From Alphaproteobacteria bacterium (GTDB lineage Bacteria; Pseudomonadota; Alphaproteobacteria; ATCC43930; CGMCC-115725), in the NCBI GenBank assembly GCA_019237175.1, contig JAFAHP010000232.1, positions 1 through 5,388 on the forward strand: DNA of 5,388 bases, written 5' to 3'. Each line of letters opens with the position of its first letter. Position 1 is the stretch's first letter. The notes under the pieces were generated by a model. The model was not told the DNA's origin and ran no database searches. It saw only the letters and a program-made list of their open reading frames with translations. Positions 1-5,340 of the stretch are shown in pieces. A program made the position numbers and the translations under genes.

Positions 1-1005
1 ACACTGGCCTGTTTTTTCCGATCCATCCCGGCGCCGACGCCTCGCTCGGCGGGCATGGCCGCGACGCGCGCCTCGGGAACCAACGCGGTGCGCTATGGGA
101 CGATGCGCGAGAATGTCCTAGCGTTGACCGTCATATTAGCGGACGGCCGTATCATCCGAACTGCGCGCCGGGCGCGCAAATCGGCAGCGGGATACGATTT
201 GACGCGCCTTTTCGTCGGTTCCGAGGGAACGCTGGGCATCATTACCGAGCTGACGGTGCGACTCTACGGCATCCCTGAAGCAATATCGGCTGCCGTCTGC
301 GCGTTCCCGACTTTGGATGACGCGGTTGATACGGTGATCTCGACAATCCAAACCGGAGTCCCGGTGGCGCGAATCGAACTGCTCGACGATGCCCAGATCG
401 CCGCGATCAACAAATACTCCAAGCTGGATCATAAAGTAGCACCGACGCTGTTTTTTGAGTTTCACGGTTCGCCGGCTGGGGTCGCCGAACAATCGCAAAC
501 CGTGAAGGTGATCGCCAGCGATCACGGCGGTGACGATTTCCGCTGGGCGACGACGGCCGAGGAGCGTTCAAGACTGTGGCAGGCGCGGCACGATGCTTAT
601 TATGCCGCGTTGGCATTGCGACCCGGTTCGAAGGGCTGGGCGACCGATGTCTGTGTGCCGATTTCCCGACTCGCCGAATGCATTCGTCAGACAAAGCAGG
701 ACTTGGCGGGATCGTCGATCCAGTCTGCGCTTGTCGGACATGTCGGTGACGGGAATTTTCACCTCGTGTTCATGATCGACCCCGATCGACCGGAAGAAAT
801 TGCCGAAGCCGCCCGGCTTAACCACCGCATGGTTACTCGCGCCCTGGCAATGGAGGGAACTTGCACCGGAGAGCACGGAGTGGGCTATGGGAAGATGGAT
901 TTTCTGGTCGCCGAGCACGGCGAGGCGATCAACGTGATGCAACTGATCAAACGCGCGCTTGATCCGAACAACCTGCTGAACCCGGGCAAAATCGTGAGCA
1001 TATAA
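1..1005 (+). CDS. dld: D-lactate dehydrogenase (cytochrome), FAD-linked oxidase; 5' end outside window, apparent +1 frameshift near 51-54
   Basis: This protein oxidises D-lactate (or related D-2-hydroxy acids) to the 2-oxo acid with FAD and passes electrons to the respiratory chain. The part seen covers the end of the FAD-binding domain (FAD_binding_4) and the whole FAD-oxidase C-terminal domain. Numbering from the ATG at 55, GSEGTLGIIT (55-64) is an FAD-contact motif. RHDAYYA (178-184), GHVGDGNFH (228-236) and GTCTGEHG (268-275) hold the usual metal and substrate residues (His229, His236, Glu273, His274). The ending LDPNNLLNPGKIVSI is the normal C-terminus. Many stretches match mammalian LDHD as I remember it. 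Positions 3-53 encode TGLFFPIHPGADASLGG in frame 3. The motif continues as MAATRASGTN in frame 1 from 55, so one extra base breaks the frame. The ATG at 55 is therefore not a credible start: the family is about 470 residues and this codon lies mid-domain. The gene is either recently disrupted or carries a sequencing error. Family confidence is high; substrate is less sure. Confidence 0.88.
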   Translation, partial: TLACFFRSIPAPTPRSAGMAATRASGTNAVRYGTMRENVLALTVILADGRIIRTARRARKSAAGYDLTRLFVGSEGTLGIITELTVRLYGIPEAISAAVCAFPTLDDAVDTVISTIQTGVPVARIELLDDAQIAAINKYSKLDHKVAPTLFFEFHGSPAGVAEQSQTVKVIASDHGGDDFRWATTAEERSRLWQARHDAYYAALALRPGSKGWATDVCVPISRLAECIRQTKQDLAGSSIQSALVGHVGDGNFHLVFMIDPDRPEEIAEAARLNHRMVTRALAMEGTCTGEHGVGYGKMDFLVAEHGEAINVMQLIKRALDPNNLLNPGKIVSI

Positions 1006-1051
1006 CTATTCGCCGATGATCGCCGACACCTGAAGGAACGAAAATCCGGCT

Positions 1052-1079
1052 TTGCTGTTTATTTGGACATAGGTATTAT
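1052..1079 (+). promoter_or_regulatory. Candidate sigma-70-type promoter
   Basis: TTGCTG at 1052-1057 and TATTAT at 1074-1079 are separated by 16 bases and resemble the -35 and -10 hexamers (4 of 6 and 5 of 6 matches to TTGACA and TATAAT). The site lies in an AT-richer patch just after the dehydrogenase. It points toward the HTH gene at 1273, which would give a leader of roughly 190 nt. This is a motif match only; such matches also arise by chance. Confidence 0.35.
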
Positions 1080-1096
1080 GCGTGATCCGAGAACGG

Positions 1097-1142
1097 GCTA
1101 GGGGTCCGGGGATTGCGGTACGCGCGGGGGTCGCCCCCTAGC
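1097..1142. repeat. GC-rich inverted repeat with nested hairpin
   Basis: GCTAGGGG at 1097-1104 pairs perfectly with CCCCTAGC at 1135-1142 (8 bp, 30-nt spacer). As an alternative fold, GGGGG at 1126-1130 pairs with CCCCC at 1134-1138 around a TCG loop. The two folds compete for the same C-run. No T-run follows on either strand, so a classic intrinsic terminator is not supported. It sits between the dehydrogenase stop and the HTH gene, about 18 bases after the candidate promoter's -10. It could be a terminator of non-canonical type, a leader structure or a protein-binding site. Confidence 0.4.
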
Positions 1143-1272
1143 GTAATTACCGTATTAGCCGACAGTCTTGTGCCTCCTGTCTAGCCGCGATGTCGTTGGC
1201 CCTCGCGCCCGAAATCGGTAAGCCGCGAATCTATCAAACAAATACAAGACTTAGAGCCAAAAGGTCTTTGGT

Positions 1273-2325
1273 ATGGAAAAATCGAGCAAAAGAGGAAAAA
1301 TTCCTCAGCACGATTGGCCGTCGATTATTTCGCGATATGAGTCAGGTGAAACTTTGGCGAGTATTGCACGAACCTATGATTGCTCGCCGCCGGCGATCAG
1401 TTATATTGTCAGCCGGACACGGGCGCGTGACACAGCGGCCGAGGTGACCGCGCCAAAGGCCGAAGCAGCCGCAAGTGAACAGCAGACCTTCAAGGCGGGG
1501 GTGTTGACCGTCCCCCCTGACATAGCAGGTAACATTTTGACGCATAGCAGCGATCCTCCAGGTGGCGACAAAGCATCGGCGAGGCACTTGGACCAACCGA
1601 TGCTCGAACAGCAGCCGGTTAATATTCCCAATCCCCAAGAACGGGGCTGGTTTGCCGATCCGCCAACTGTGCCTCCACCCGGAAAAGGGCAAGGACTTCC
1701 CGAAAACAACCATCTGACGCAGGGGAACAGCGAGAAACCGCGCGACGATCCAGCTGCCGATAGTCCTCCGATTGGGAGCAGCATCGCCGCACGCACGCCC
1801 GGCGCTCACGTTAGCACCGGCCAAATTGGCGAACCGCGGCGCATTTTGCACTTGTCGCTGGCGCAGAAAAACGGTACGGCGCCTCCGGCCGCGCACAACG
1901 CGACAAACACTGGGCATACGACCGATGTCCGGCCGCTGCCGCGTCCGCAGGGACAATCGGAGTTTGCCTCCTTAGAGCCCGGCCAAGCTCCGCCATTTCG
2001 ATCGGCGCCGAACGCGCCGAGCGCGACGCAGGGTCCGGGAGCGACCCCGTATCAGTCGCACAAAACCATGCAGGGTAGTGCCTTTATCGACCACGCGTTG
2101 CGTGAGCGTATCAACGATGATATCGCCGCGTTTCTCGCTGCATTTGACGCAGCGCTCGATCATGATACGGCCGAAAGCCGAACCGAGTTGCGGGTAGCCA
2201 CCGACCGACTGTTACGTGCCGGTGCGCGTACCCGCATCGAGCTTGAGCGGCTGGAGGCGCGTATCCCGCTGCCGCCGCGTGATGGCGGCTCGCGGCCCCT
2301 GCCGGCGTCCCGCCCCACACGTTAG
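1273..2325 (+). CDS. Uncharacterised helix-turn-helix protein with long proline-rich linker and helical C-terminus
   Basis: I do not recognise a named gene. Residues about 13-50 look like a compact helix-turn-helix: a helix around DWPSIISRYESG, then TLASIARTYD, a turn at CSPP, and a recognition-like helix AISYIVSRTRAR. This resembles resolvase/Hin or GcrA-like HTH folds and suggests DNA binding. Residues about 55-265 are rich in Pro, Ala, Gly and Gln with no clear secondary structure, so this part is probably disordered. Residues about 269-333 look helical, with heptad-like charged and hydrophobic spacing (ALRERINDDIAAFLAAFDAALD, shown here as ALRERINDD and AAFLAAFDAALD, then LLRAGARTRIELERLEARI). 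This part could mediate oligomerisation or partner binding. There is no signal peptide or membrane segment. The ATG at 1273 has a modest AAAAGG (1259-1264) 8 bases upstream and places the HTH at the N-terminus, which supports this start. It is probably a monocistronic transcriptional regulator or nucleoid-associated protein; that role is inferred from architecture only. Confidence 0.8.
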   Translation: MEKSSKRGKIPQHDWPSIISRYESGETLASIARTYDCSPPAISYIVSRTRARDTAAEVTAPKAEAAASEQQTFKAGVLTVPPDIAGNILTHSSDPPGGDKASARHLDQPMLEQQPVNIPNPQERGWFADPPTVPPPGKGQGLPENNHLTQGNSEKPRDDPAADSPPIGSSIAARTPGAHVSTGQIGEPRRILHLSLAQKNGTAPPAAHNATNTGHTTDVRPLPRPQGQSEFASLEPGQAPPFRSAPNAPSATQGPGATPYQSHKTMQGSAFIDHALRERINDDIAAFLAAFDAALDHDTAESRTELRVATDRLLRAGARTRIELERLEARIPLPPRDGGSRPLPASRPTR

Positions 2326-2331
2326 CCCCCA

Positions 2332-2365
2332 CCCTTCTCTCCACCGCAGGAGGGGGAGAGAAGGG
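2332..2365. terminator. Perfect 11-bp hairpin between convergent genes (possible bidirectional terminator or dispersed repeat)
   Basis: CCCTTCTCTCC at 2332-2342 and GGAGAGAAGGG at 2355-2365 are exact reverse complements with a 12-nt loop. The hairpin starts 6 bases after the HTH gene's stop and lies downstream of the protease gene on the other strand, so it could stop transcription from both sides. Neither strand has a clear T-run after the stem, which weakens a Rho-independent assignment. CT/AG-rich hairpins of this type are also common as dispersed intergenic repeats in GC-rich Alphaproteobacteria. Confidence 0.5.
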
Positions 2366-2367
2366 CT

Positions 2368-2391
2368 GCGCGCTGCCGGCGACCAGCGCGC
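2368..2391. terminator. Second perfect hairpin in the convergent intergenic region
   Basis: GCGCGCTG at 2368-2375 pairs exactly with CAGCGCGC at 2384-2391 around an 8-nt loop. It follows the 11-bp hairpin by 2 bases. On the minus strand it is the first structure met after the protease stop codon, 27 bases downstream. It has no T-run, so its role as a terminator for the protease transcript is inferred from stability and position. Confidence 0.4.
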
Positions 2392-2418
2392 CGTCTCTGC
2401 CACCGCGCCGGTCCGCGA

Positions 2419-4008
2419 TTAGCCTTGATTGGCGCCGATGGTAATCCCGACATACTGCGTCACCCCGTGCCGATTAAGCAGTAAAAGCGCTGTCTTTTTC
2501 GGCGAACGAGCAACCTCTTTGAATTTGGCCGCCGCTTCCTCGGGCGTATGCACCGGCTGCTGGTTGATTGAGATGATCACGTCTCCATCAGTGAGACCAA
2601 CATCATCGGCGGGGCTGCCATTCTCGACCTGGGCGACGACGACCCCCTCGACGCCCTTGGCAATGTGCAATTCGCGCCGCAGCCGACTCGTCAGTGGAAC
2701 GAAGTGCATGCCGGATGCCGACGCTTCCGCCGCCTGCCCTTCGTCCTGGTCACCCGCGGCCGAGGCGAGTTTGTTGTTGTCGGGAAGCTCGCCGAGCTTT
2801 GCCTGCAATTCGGTCTTATGACCATCGCGCCACACGCTCAGCGTCGCTTCGCTGTCCGGAGGGACGGAGGCGACGAGCCGCGGCAGATCGTGCAGCTGGC
2901 CAACTTCGGTGCCGTTAAATGCCAAAATCACGTCGCCCTGCTTTAGGCCGGCTTTCGCCGCCGGACCATCGGGAGTGACCACCGCCACGAGGGCGCCATG
3001 GTCGCCGTGCAGACCGAGGCTCGCCGCTATCGCCGGGGTAATCTCCTGAATCTGCACCCCAAGCCAGCCGCGGGTGATTTTGCCGCGCTCTTCGAGCTGA
3101 GCGACAATCGTCTTGGCGGCGTTGGACGGCACCGCGAAACCGATCCCGACACTGCCGCCATTGGGCGAATAGATCGCCGTGTTGATGCCGATCACCTGCC
3201 CTTCGAGATTGAAGGTCGGGCCGCCGGAATTCCCGCGGTTGATCGGCGCGTCGATTTGCAAAAAGTCGTCATAGGGACCTTCGTTGATGTCGCGGCCGCG
3301 CGCCGAAATGATCCCGGTCGTCACCGTCCCGCCGAGCCCAAACGGGTTGCCAACCGCCATCACCCAGTCGCCGACCTGTGCGGCGCCGCTGTCGCCGAAG
3401 GTGACATAAGGAAGTGGATGATCGGCCTTGATCTTTAAGACAGCGAGATCGGTCTTGGGATCACGGCCGACGATTTTAGCGCTGTACTTTGTCTTATCTT
3501 GAAGAATGACCTCGACCTTGCCAGCGTCGCCAACGACATGATTGTTGGTCACGACGTAACCCGACGGGTCGACAATAAAGCCGGAGCCGAGTGCTATGCG
3601 CTGCGGCATGCCTTCCGGCATCTGCGGAAATGCGTGGTCCCCGCCGCCTGGGTTTTGCTGCTCGAAAAAGCGCCGCAGCATTTCGTCAAATGGAGAATTC
3701 GGAAAGCCCCGGAATGGGGAGCCGTGAAAAGGCTCTTCTTCTTCGGACATCTGGTCGGCGCCGGCTTTTTGGGTTACCGAAATATTGACCACCGCCGGCA
3801 ACACCTTTTTGACCAGGGGCGCAAAGCTTTGCTGCTGGATCAATGCCACCGGCGAGGTCATCGTCTGTGCGGTCGGGGTTGCAGCGGTCTGGCTTTCGGC
3901 CCAGACCATCGGCGACAAAGCGAGCGTGGCGCCGACGAAACCGAGCGCTGCGGCGCGACCGCGGGTCACACGCGGGTAGCGGAACCTATCAGCCGAGAAT
4001 TTGAGCAT
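2419..4008 (-). CDS. degP: Periplasmic serine endoprotease, Do/DegP (HtrA) family, with two PDZ domains
   Basis: This is an ATP-independent periplasmic protease and chaperone that degrades or holds misfolded envelope proteins. A basic N-region (1-19), hydrophobic core (about 20-34) and V-W-A at 35-37 form a Sec signal peptide, probably cut after Ala37. The trypsin-like domain follows, with the catalytic triad His157 (VTNNHVV), Asp187 (KTDLAVL) and Ser261 (RGNSGGP) all intact. A long acidic, Pro/Gly-rich insert at about 82-136 corresponds to the LA loop. PDZ1 spans about 314-405 (GWLGVQIQ, GPAAKAGLKQGDVI) and PDZ2 about 435-525 (GSPADDVGLTDGDVIISI). A low-complexity Ala/Glu/Asp linker at 413-432 separates them. 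The length of 529 residues suits two-PDZ members. The start ATG has AGAGGA (minus strand of 4013-4018) 4 bases upstream. The gene is alone on its strand here, convergent with the HTH gene and divergent from the CMD-like gene. DegP, DegQ and MucD cannot be told apart from sequence alone. Confidence 0.96.
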   Translation of the reverse strand: MLKFSADRFRYPRVTRGRAAALGFVGATLALSPMVWAESQTAATPTAQTMTSPVALIQQQSFAPLVKKVLPAVVNISVTQKAGADQMSEEEEPFHGSPFRGFPNSPFDEMLRRFFEQQNPGGGDHAFPQMPEGMPQRIALGSGFIVDPSGYVVTNNHVVGDAGKVEVILQDKTKYSAKIVGRDPKTDLAVLKIKADHPLPYVTFGDSGAAQVGDWVMAVGNPFGLGGTVTTGIISARGRDINEGPYDDFLQIDAPINRGNSGGPTFNLEGQVIGINTAIYSPNGGSVGIGFAVPSNAAKTIVAQLEERGKITRGWLGVQIQEITPAIAASLGLHGDHGALVAVVTPDGPAAKAGLKQGDVILAFNGTEVGQLHDLPRLVASVPPDSEATLSVWRDGHKTELQAKLGELPDNNKLASAAGDQDEGQAAEASASGMHFVPLTSRLRRELHIAKGVEGVVVAQVENGSPADDVGLTDGDVIISINQQPVHTPEEAAAKFKEVARSPKKTALLLLNRHGVTQYVGITIGANQG

Positions 4009-4078
4009 TCTATCCTCTGTTGCACGCTAATACGCCCGCCGAACACAACGAAGCTGTTGTCTGCGCGAGCAAGGTCAG

Positions 4079-4105
4079 CGGATAGTTAGGCACGCCACGT
4101 GACAA
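4079..4105 (-). promoter_or_regulatory. Weak candidate promoter for the protease gene
   Basis: On the minus strand TTGTCA (4100-4105) and TATCCG (4079-4084) are 15 bases apart and would give a leader of about 70 nt. The -35 is good (5 of 6), but the -10 is poor and the spacing short. I did not find a convincing stress-sigma (RpoE- or EcfG-type) motif instead. Confidence 0.2.
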
Positions 4106-4116
4106 CCGGCTTTCGT

Positions 4117-4130
4117 GCGAATTAATTCGC
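4117..4130. promoter_or_regulatory. Perfect 14-bp palindrome, candidate operator
   Basis: GCGAATTAATTCGC is fully self-complementary and sits between the divergent protease and CMD-like genes. Its AT-rich core stands out from the GC-rich surroundings. It lies 11 bases upstream of the candidate protease -35 and about 120 bases upstream of the CMD-like start. A dimeric regulator could bind here; which protein does so is unknown. Confidence 0.45.
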
Positions 4131-4237
4131 TGTAACCTTGGGCGGGGGGTGACCCGATCGATCGCGCCACAACGTTTCGGTTGCGGAGATTATGGCGGCA
4201 TGGTCCGAAATTCGTTATCAGCTGCATCCGCAACAAC

Positions 4238-4244
4238 GAGAGGA
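4238..4244 (+). promoter_or_regulatory. Ribosome binding site that sets the start of the CMD-like gene
   Basis: GAGAGGA lies 6 bases before the ATG at 4251. The frame stays open upstream to a GTG at 4149, but that start has no comparable site and would add 34 residues unlike the family. The start at 4251 is therefore preferred. Confidence 0.75.
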
Positions 4245-4250
4245 CGGCAG

Positions 4251-4802
4251 ATGAGCCGATACCGCGAGATCAGCGTGGCCGAAATGACCGCGGAGCAGAA
4301 GGAAGTCCACGACGAGATTGTTGGCGGCAGGCGCGGCCGCTTCGGCGGACCCTTCCAGATCTTGATCCGGTCGCCGGAAGTCTGCCGTCACCTCTCGCGC
4401 CTTGACGAATATCTGCGCTGGGGAAGTTCATTGCCACCGGCGCTGTCCGAGCTCTCGATCTGCTTGACGGCGCGCCACCTGAGAGCGGGCTACGAATGGT
4501 ACGCCCACGCACCACTAGCACTCGAAGCCGGGGTTCCACCGGCCGCGATCGAAGCGATCCGCACCGGCGCGGTACCGAGCTTCACGGCCGCGGATCAGGC
4601 GCTCGTCTATCGCGTGATTAGCGAGCTGATCGATATGAAGAGACTTTCCAACACCGTCTTCAGCGAGGCAATCACGGCGTTTGGTGAGCGCGGTGTGGTC
4701 GAGCTCGGCACGATTGTCGGCTATTACACGGCAATCGGCAACGCGCTCAACGCCTTCGAGGTGACGCTGCCGGCAGGAGCGACGCAACCCTTTCCGGGAT
4801 AA
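4251..4802 (+). CDS. Carboxymuconolactone decarboxylase (CMD) family protein, AhpD-like fold
   Basis: This 183-residue cytoplasmic protein belongs to the CMD superfamily, which includes PcaC-type decarboxylases and AhpD-type peroxidase partners. The N-terminal part (SVAEMTAEQKEVHDEIVGGRRGRFGGPFQ, here abridged as MTAEQKEVHDEIV and RGRFGGPF) and the early SPEV motif at 41-44 match longer members of the family. The core motif spans about 66-86: SELSICLTARHLRAGYEWYAH, notable parts being ELSICLTARH and YEWYAH. Glu82 and His86 are typical conserved positions. A second helical block at about 113-171 (ADQALVYRVISEL, VVELGTIVGYYTAIGNALNAFE) completes the all-helical fold. Only Cys71 lies in the motif, with no CxxC, so AhpD-like disulfide chemistry is unlikely. 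No pca genes are nearby, so true 4-carboxymuconolactone decarboxylase activity is not supported. The substrate is unknown. It is divergent from the protease gene and appears to be transcribed alone. Confidence 0.9.
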   Translation: MSRYREISVAEMTAEQKEVHDEIVGGRRGRFGGPFQILIRSPEVCRHLSRLDEYLRWGSSLPPALSELSICLTARHLRAGYEWYAHAPLALEAGVPPAAIEAIRTGAVPSFTAADQALVYRVISELIDMKRLSNTVFSEAITAFGERGVVELGTIVGYYTAIGNALNAFEVTLPAGATQPFPG

Positions 4803-4853
4803 GGGCTCGGACTGCGGCCGACAGTAGAGCAAGAACGAGAGGAGAAACCGGCT

Positions 4854-4964
4854 GTGGCTCAGCGGCCGGCTTGCCCTCTTGGCGCTCTCGAACGGATTAC
4901 GAAGGTGCTCGCCGGGGGAGCTCGTATCGAAGCGCAGCCGCCGAGCAGGATCGCAAATGATTAA
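4854..4964 (+). CDS. Tentative small ORF of 36 residues with strong ribosome site
   Basis: A GTG codon at 4854 follows GAGAGGAG (4837-4844) by 9 bases and opens a 36-codon frame ending in TAA at 4962-4964. The peptide begins VAQRPACPLGALERITK and ends PPSRIAND. It has no membrane segment or motif that I recognise. It starts 51 bases after the CMD-like stop on the same strand and could be co-transcribed. The ribosome-site match is the only positive evidence. It may equally be a remnant of a larger gene or chance; a small imperfect hairpin (about 4848-4870) also overlaps the start. Confidence 0.2.
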   Translation: MAQRPACPLGALERITKVLAGGARIEAQPPSRIAND

Positions 4965-5062
4965 GGTTTGCCGACTGGACGATGAGCTTGATGCTCGGGC
5001 GCTATGTATTGGTTCGTAAATTTGTTGTGTAATTTCAAAGACTGTCATTACGACGCCCGGAC

Positions 5063-5087
5063 GCCCGTGGGCCTTCAGCCCACGGGC
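5063..5087. repeat. REP-like hairpin, 10-bp perfect stem
   Basis: GCCCGTGGGC at 5063-5072 and GCCCACGGGC at 5078-5087 are exact reverse complements around the 5-nt loop CTTCA. The form (GC-rich stem with a CTTCA/TGAAG loop) resembles the GGGCTGAAGCCC-type dispersed palindromes known from many bacteria, some of which are mobilised by REP-associated tyrosine transposases. No such transposase is in the window. It might also act as a transcription stop for plus-strand transcripts, but no T-run follows. Confidence 0.6.
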
Positions 5088-5211
5088 TTGGGGTGGGATG
5101 ACCCCTCACGGCATCTGGTGTGCCAAAGTTGGGTTTTCGACAAACGCCAACGGTTGGGAGCCATCCGATCAAAGAAGTTAAAACGATCGGGCTTAAACCC
5201 AGCAGGCCCTG

Positions 5212-5250
5212 CGGCCACCGGCCGGAGCCCGCCCCGGGCAGAGCCCGGGC
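5212..5250. repeat. Cluster of short GC-rich inverted and direct repeats
   Basis: CGGCC (5212-5216) and GGCCG (5220-5224) form a 5-bp hairpin with a 3-nt loop. Next come two copies of CCCGGGC (5233-5239 and 5244-5250), each containing a self-complementary CCCGGG, separated by 4 bases. Just upstream, GCAGGCCCTGC (5202-5212) is another near-palindrome. The density of small palindromes suggests dispersed intergenic repeat material rather than coding sequence. Confidence 0.4.
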
Positions 5251-5291
5251 CGCGATTCGGGATCGTCAGACCCAGGGGGACGAAATCCGTA

Positions 5292-5340
5292 GGCATCCAC
5301 GTGGATCCCGGGACAAGCCAGGACAGGCCGGGGATGACGA
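5292..5340. repeat. Dispersed alphaproteobacterial-type palindromic element
   Basis: ATCCACGTGGAT (5295-5306) is a perfect 12-bp palindrome. It runs into ATCCCGG (5305-5311), which pairs with CCGGGGAT (5328-5335) if one G is bulged. The wording GGCATCCACG followed by CCGGGACAAGCC and GGGATGACGA closely resembles the 'catccacg ... cgggacaagcccgg ... atgacga' intergenic repeat common in Alphaproteobacteria; that comparison is from memory. Copy number in this genome cannot be judged from one window. Confidence 0.5.

Noticed and set aside
55..1005. Complete 316-residue protein starting at the ATG at 55
   Set aside because: The ATG is the Met of the conserved LGGMAATRASG motif in the middle of the FAD domain. 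The preceding family residues are encoded in another frame at 3-53, so this is not a true start.
1190..1447. 85-residue plus-strand frame overlapping the start of the HTH gene
   Set aside because: It overlaps the better-supported HTH frame, is rich in Arg as expected of a shadow frame in GC-rich DNA, and has no motif.
3499..4089. 196-residue plus-strand frame opposite the protease gene
   Set aside because: It lies antisense to the signal peptide and catalytic domain of a clear protease and shows no family resemblance.
4155..4164. CGATCGATCG palindrome between the protease and CMD-like genes
   Set aside because: Short GATC/CGATCG palindromes are frequent by chance in GC-rich DNA, and nothing else marks it as functional.
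4149..4250. Upstream extension of the CMD-like gene from a GTG at 4149
   Set aside because: The ATG at 4251 has a strong GAGAGGA at proper spacing, and the 34 added residues do not look like the family.
4515..5048. 177-residue minus-strand frame
   Set aside because: More than half of it is antisense to the CMD-like gene; its remainder is Ser/Arg-rich and without a recognisable motif.
5075..5296. 73-residue minus-strand frame in the tail
   Set aside because: It is open across the same repeat DNA, lacks a ribosome site, and I cannot tie it to any known family.
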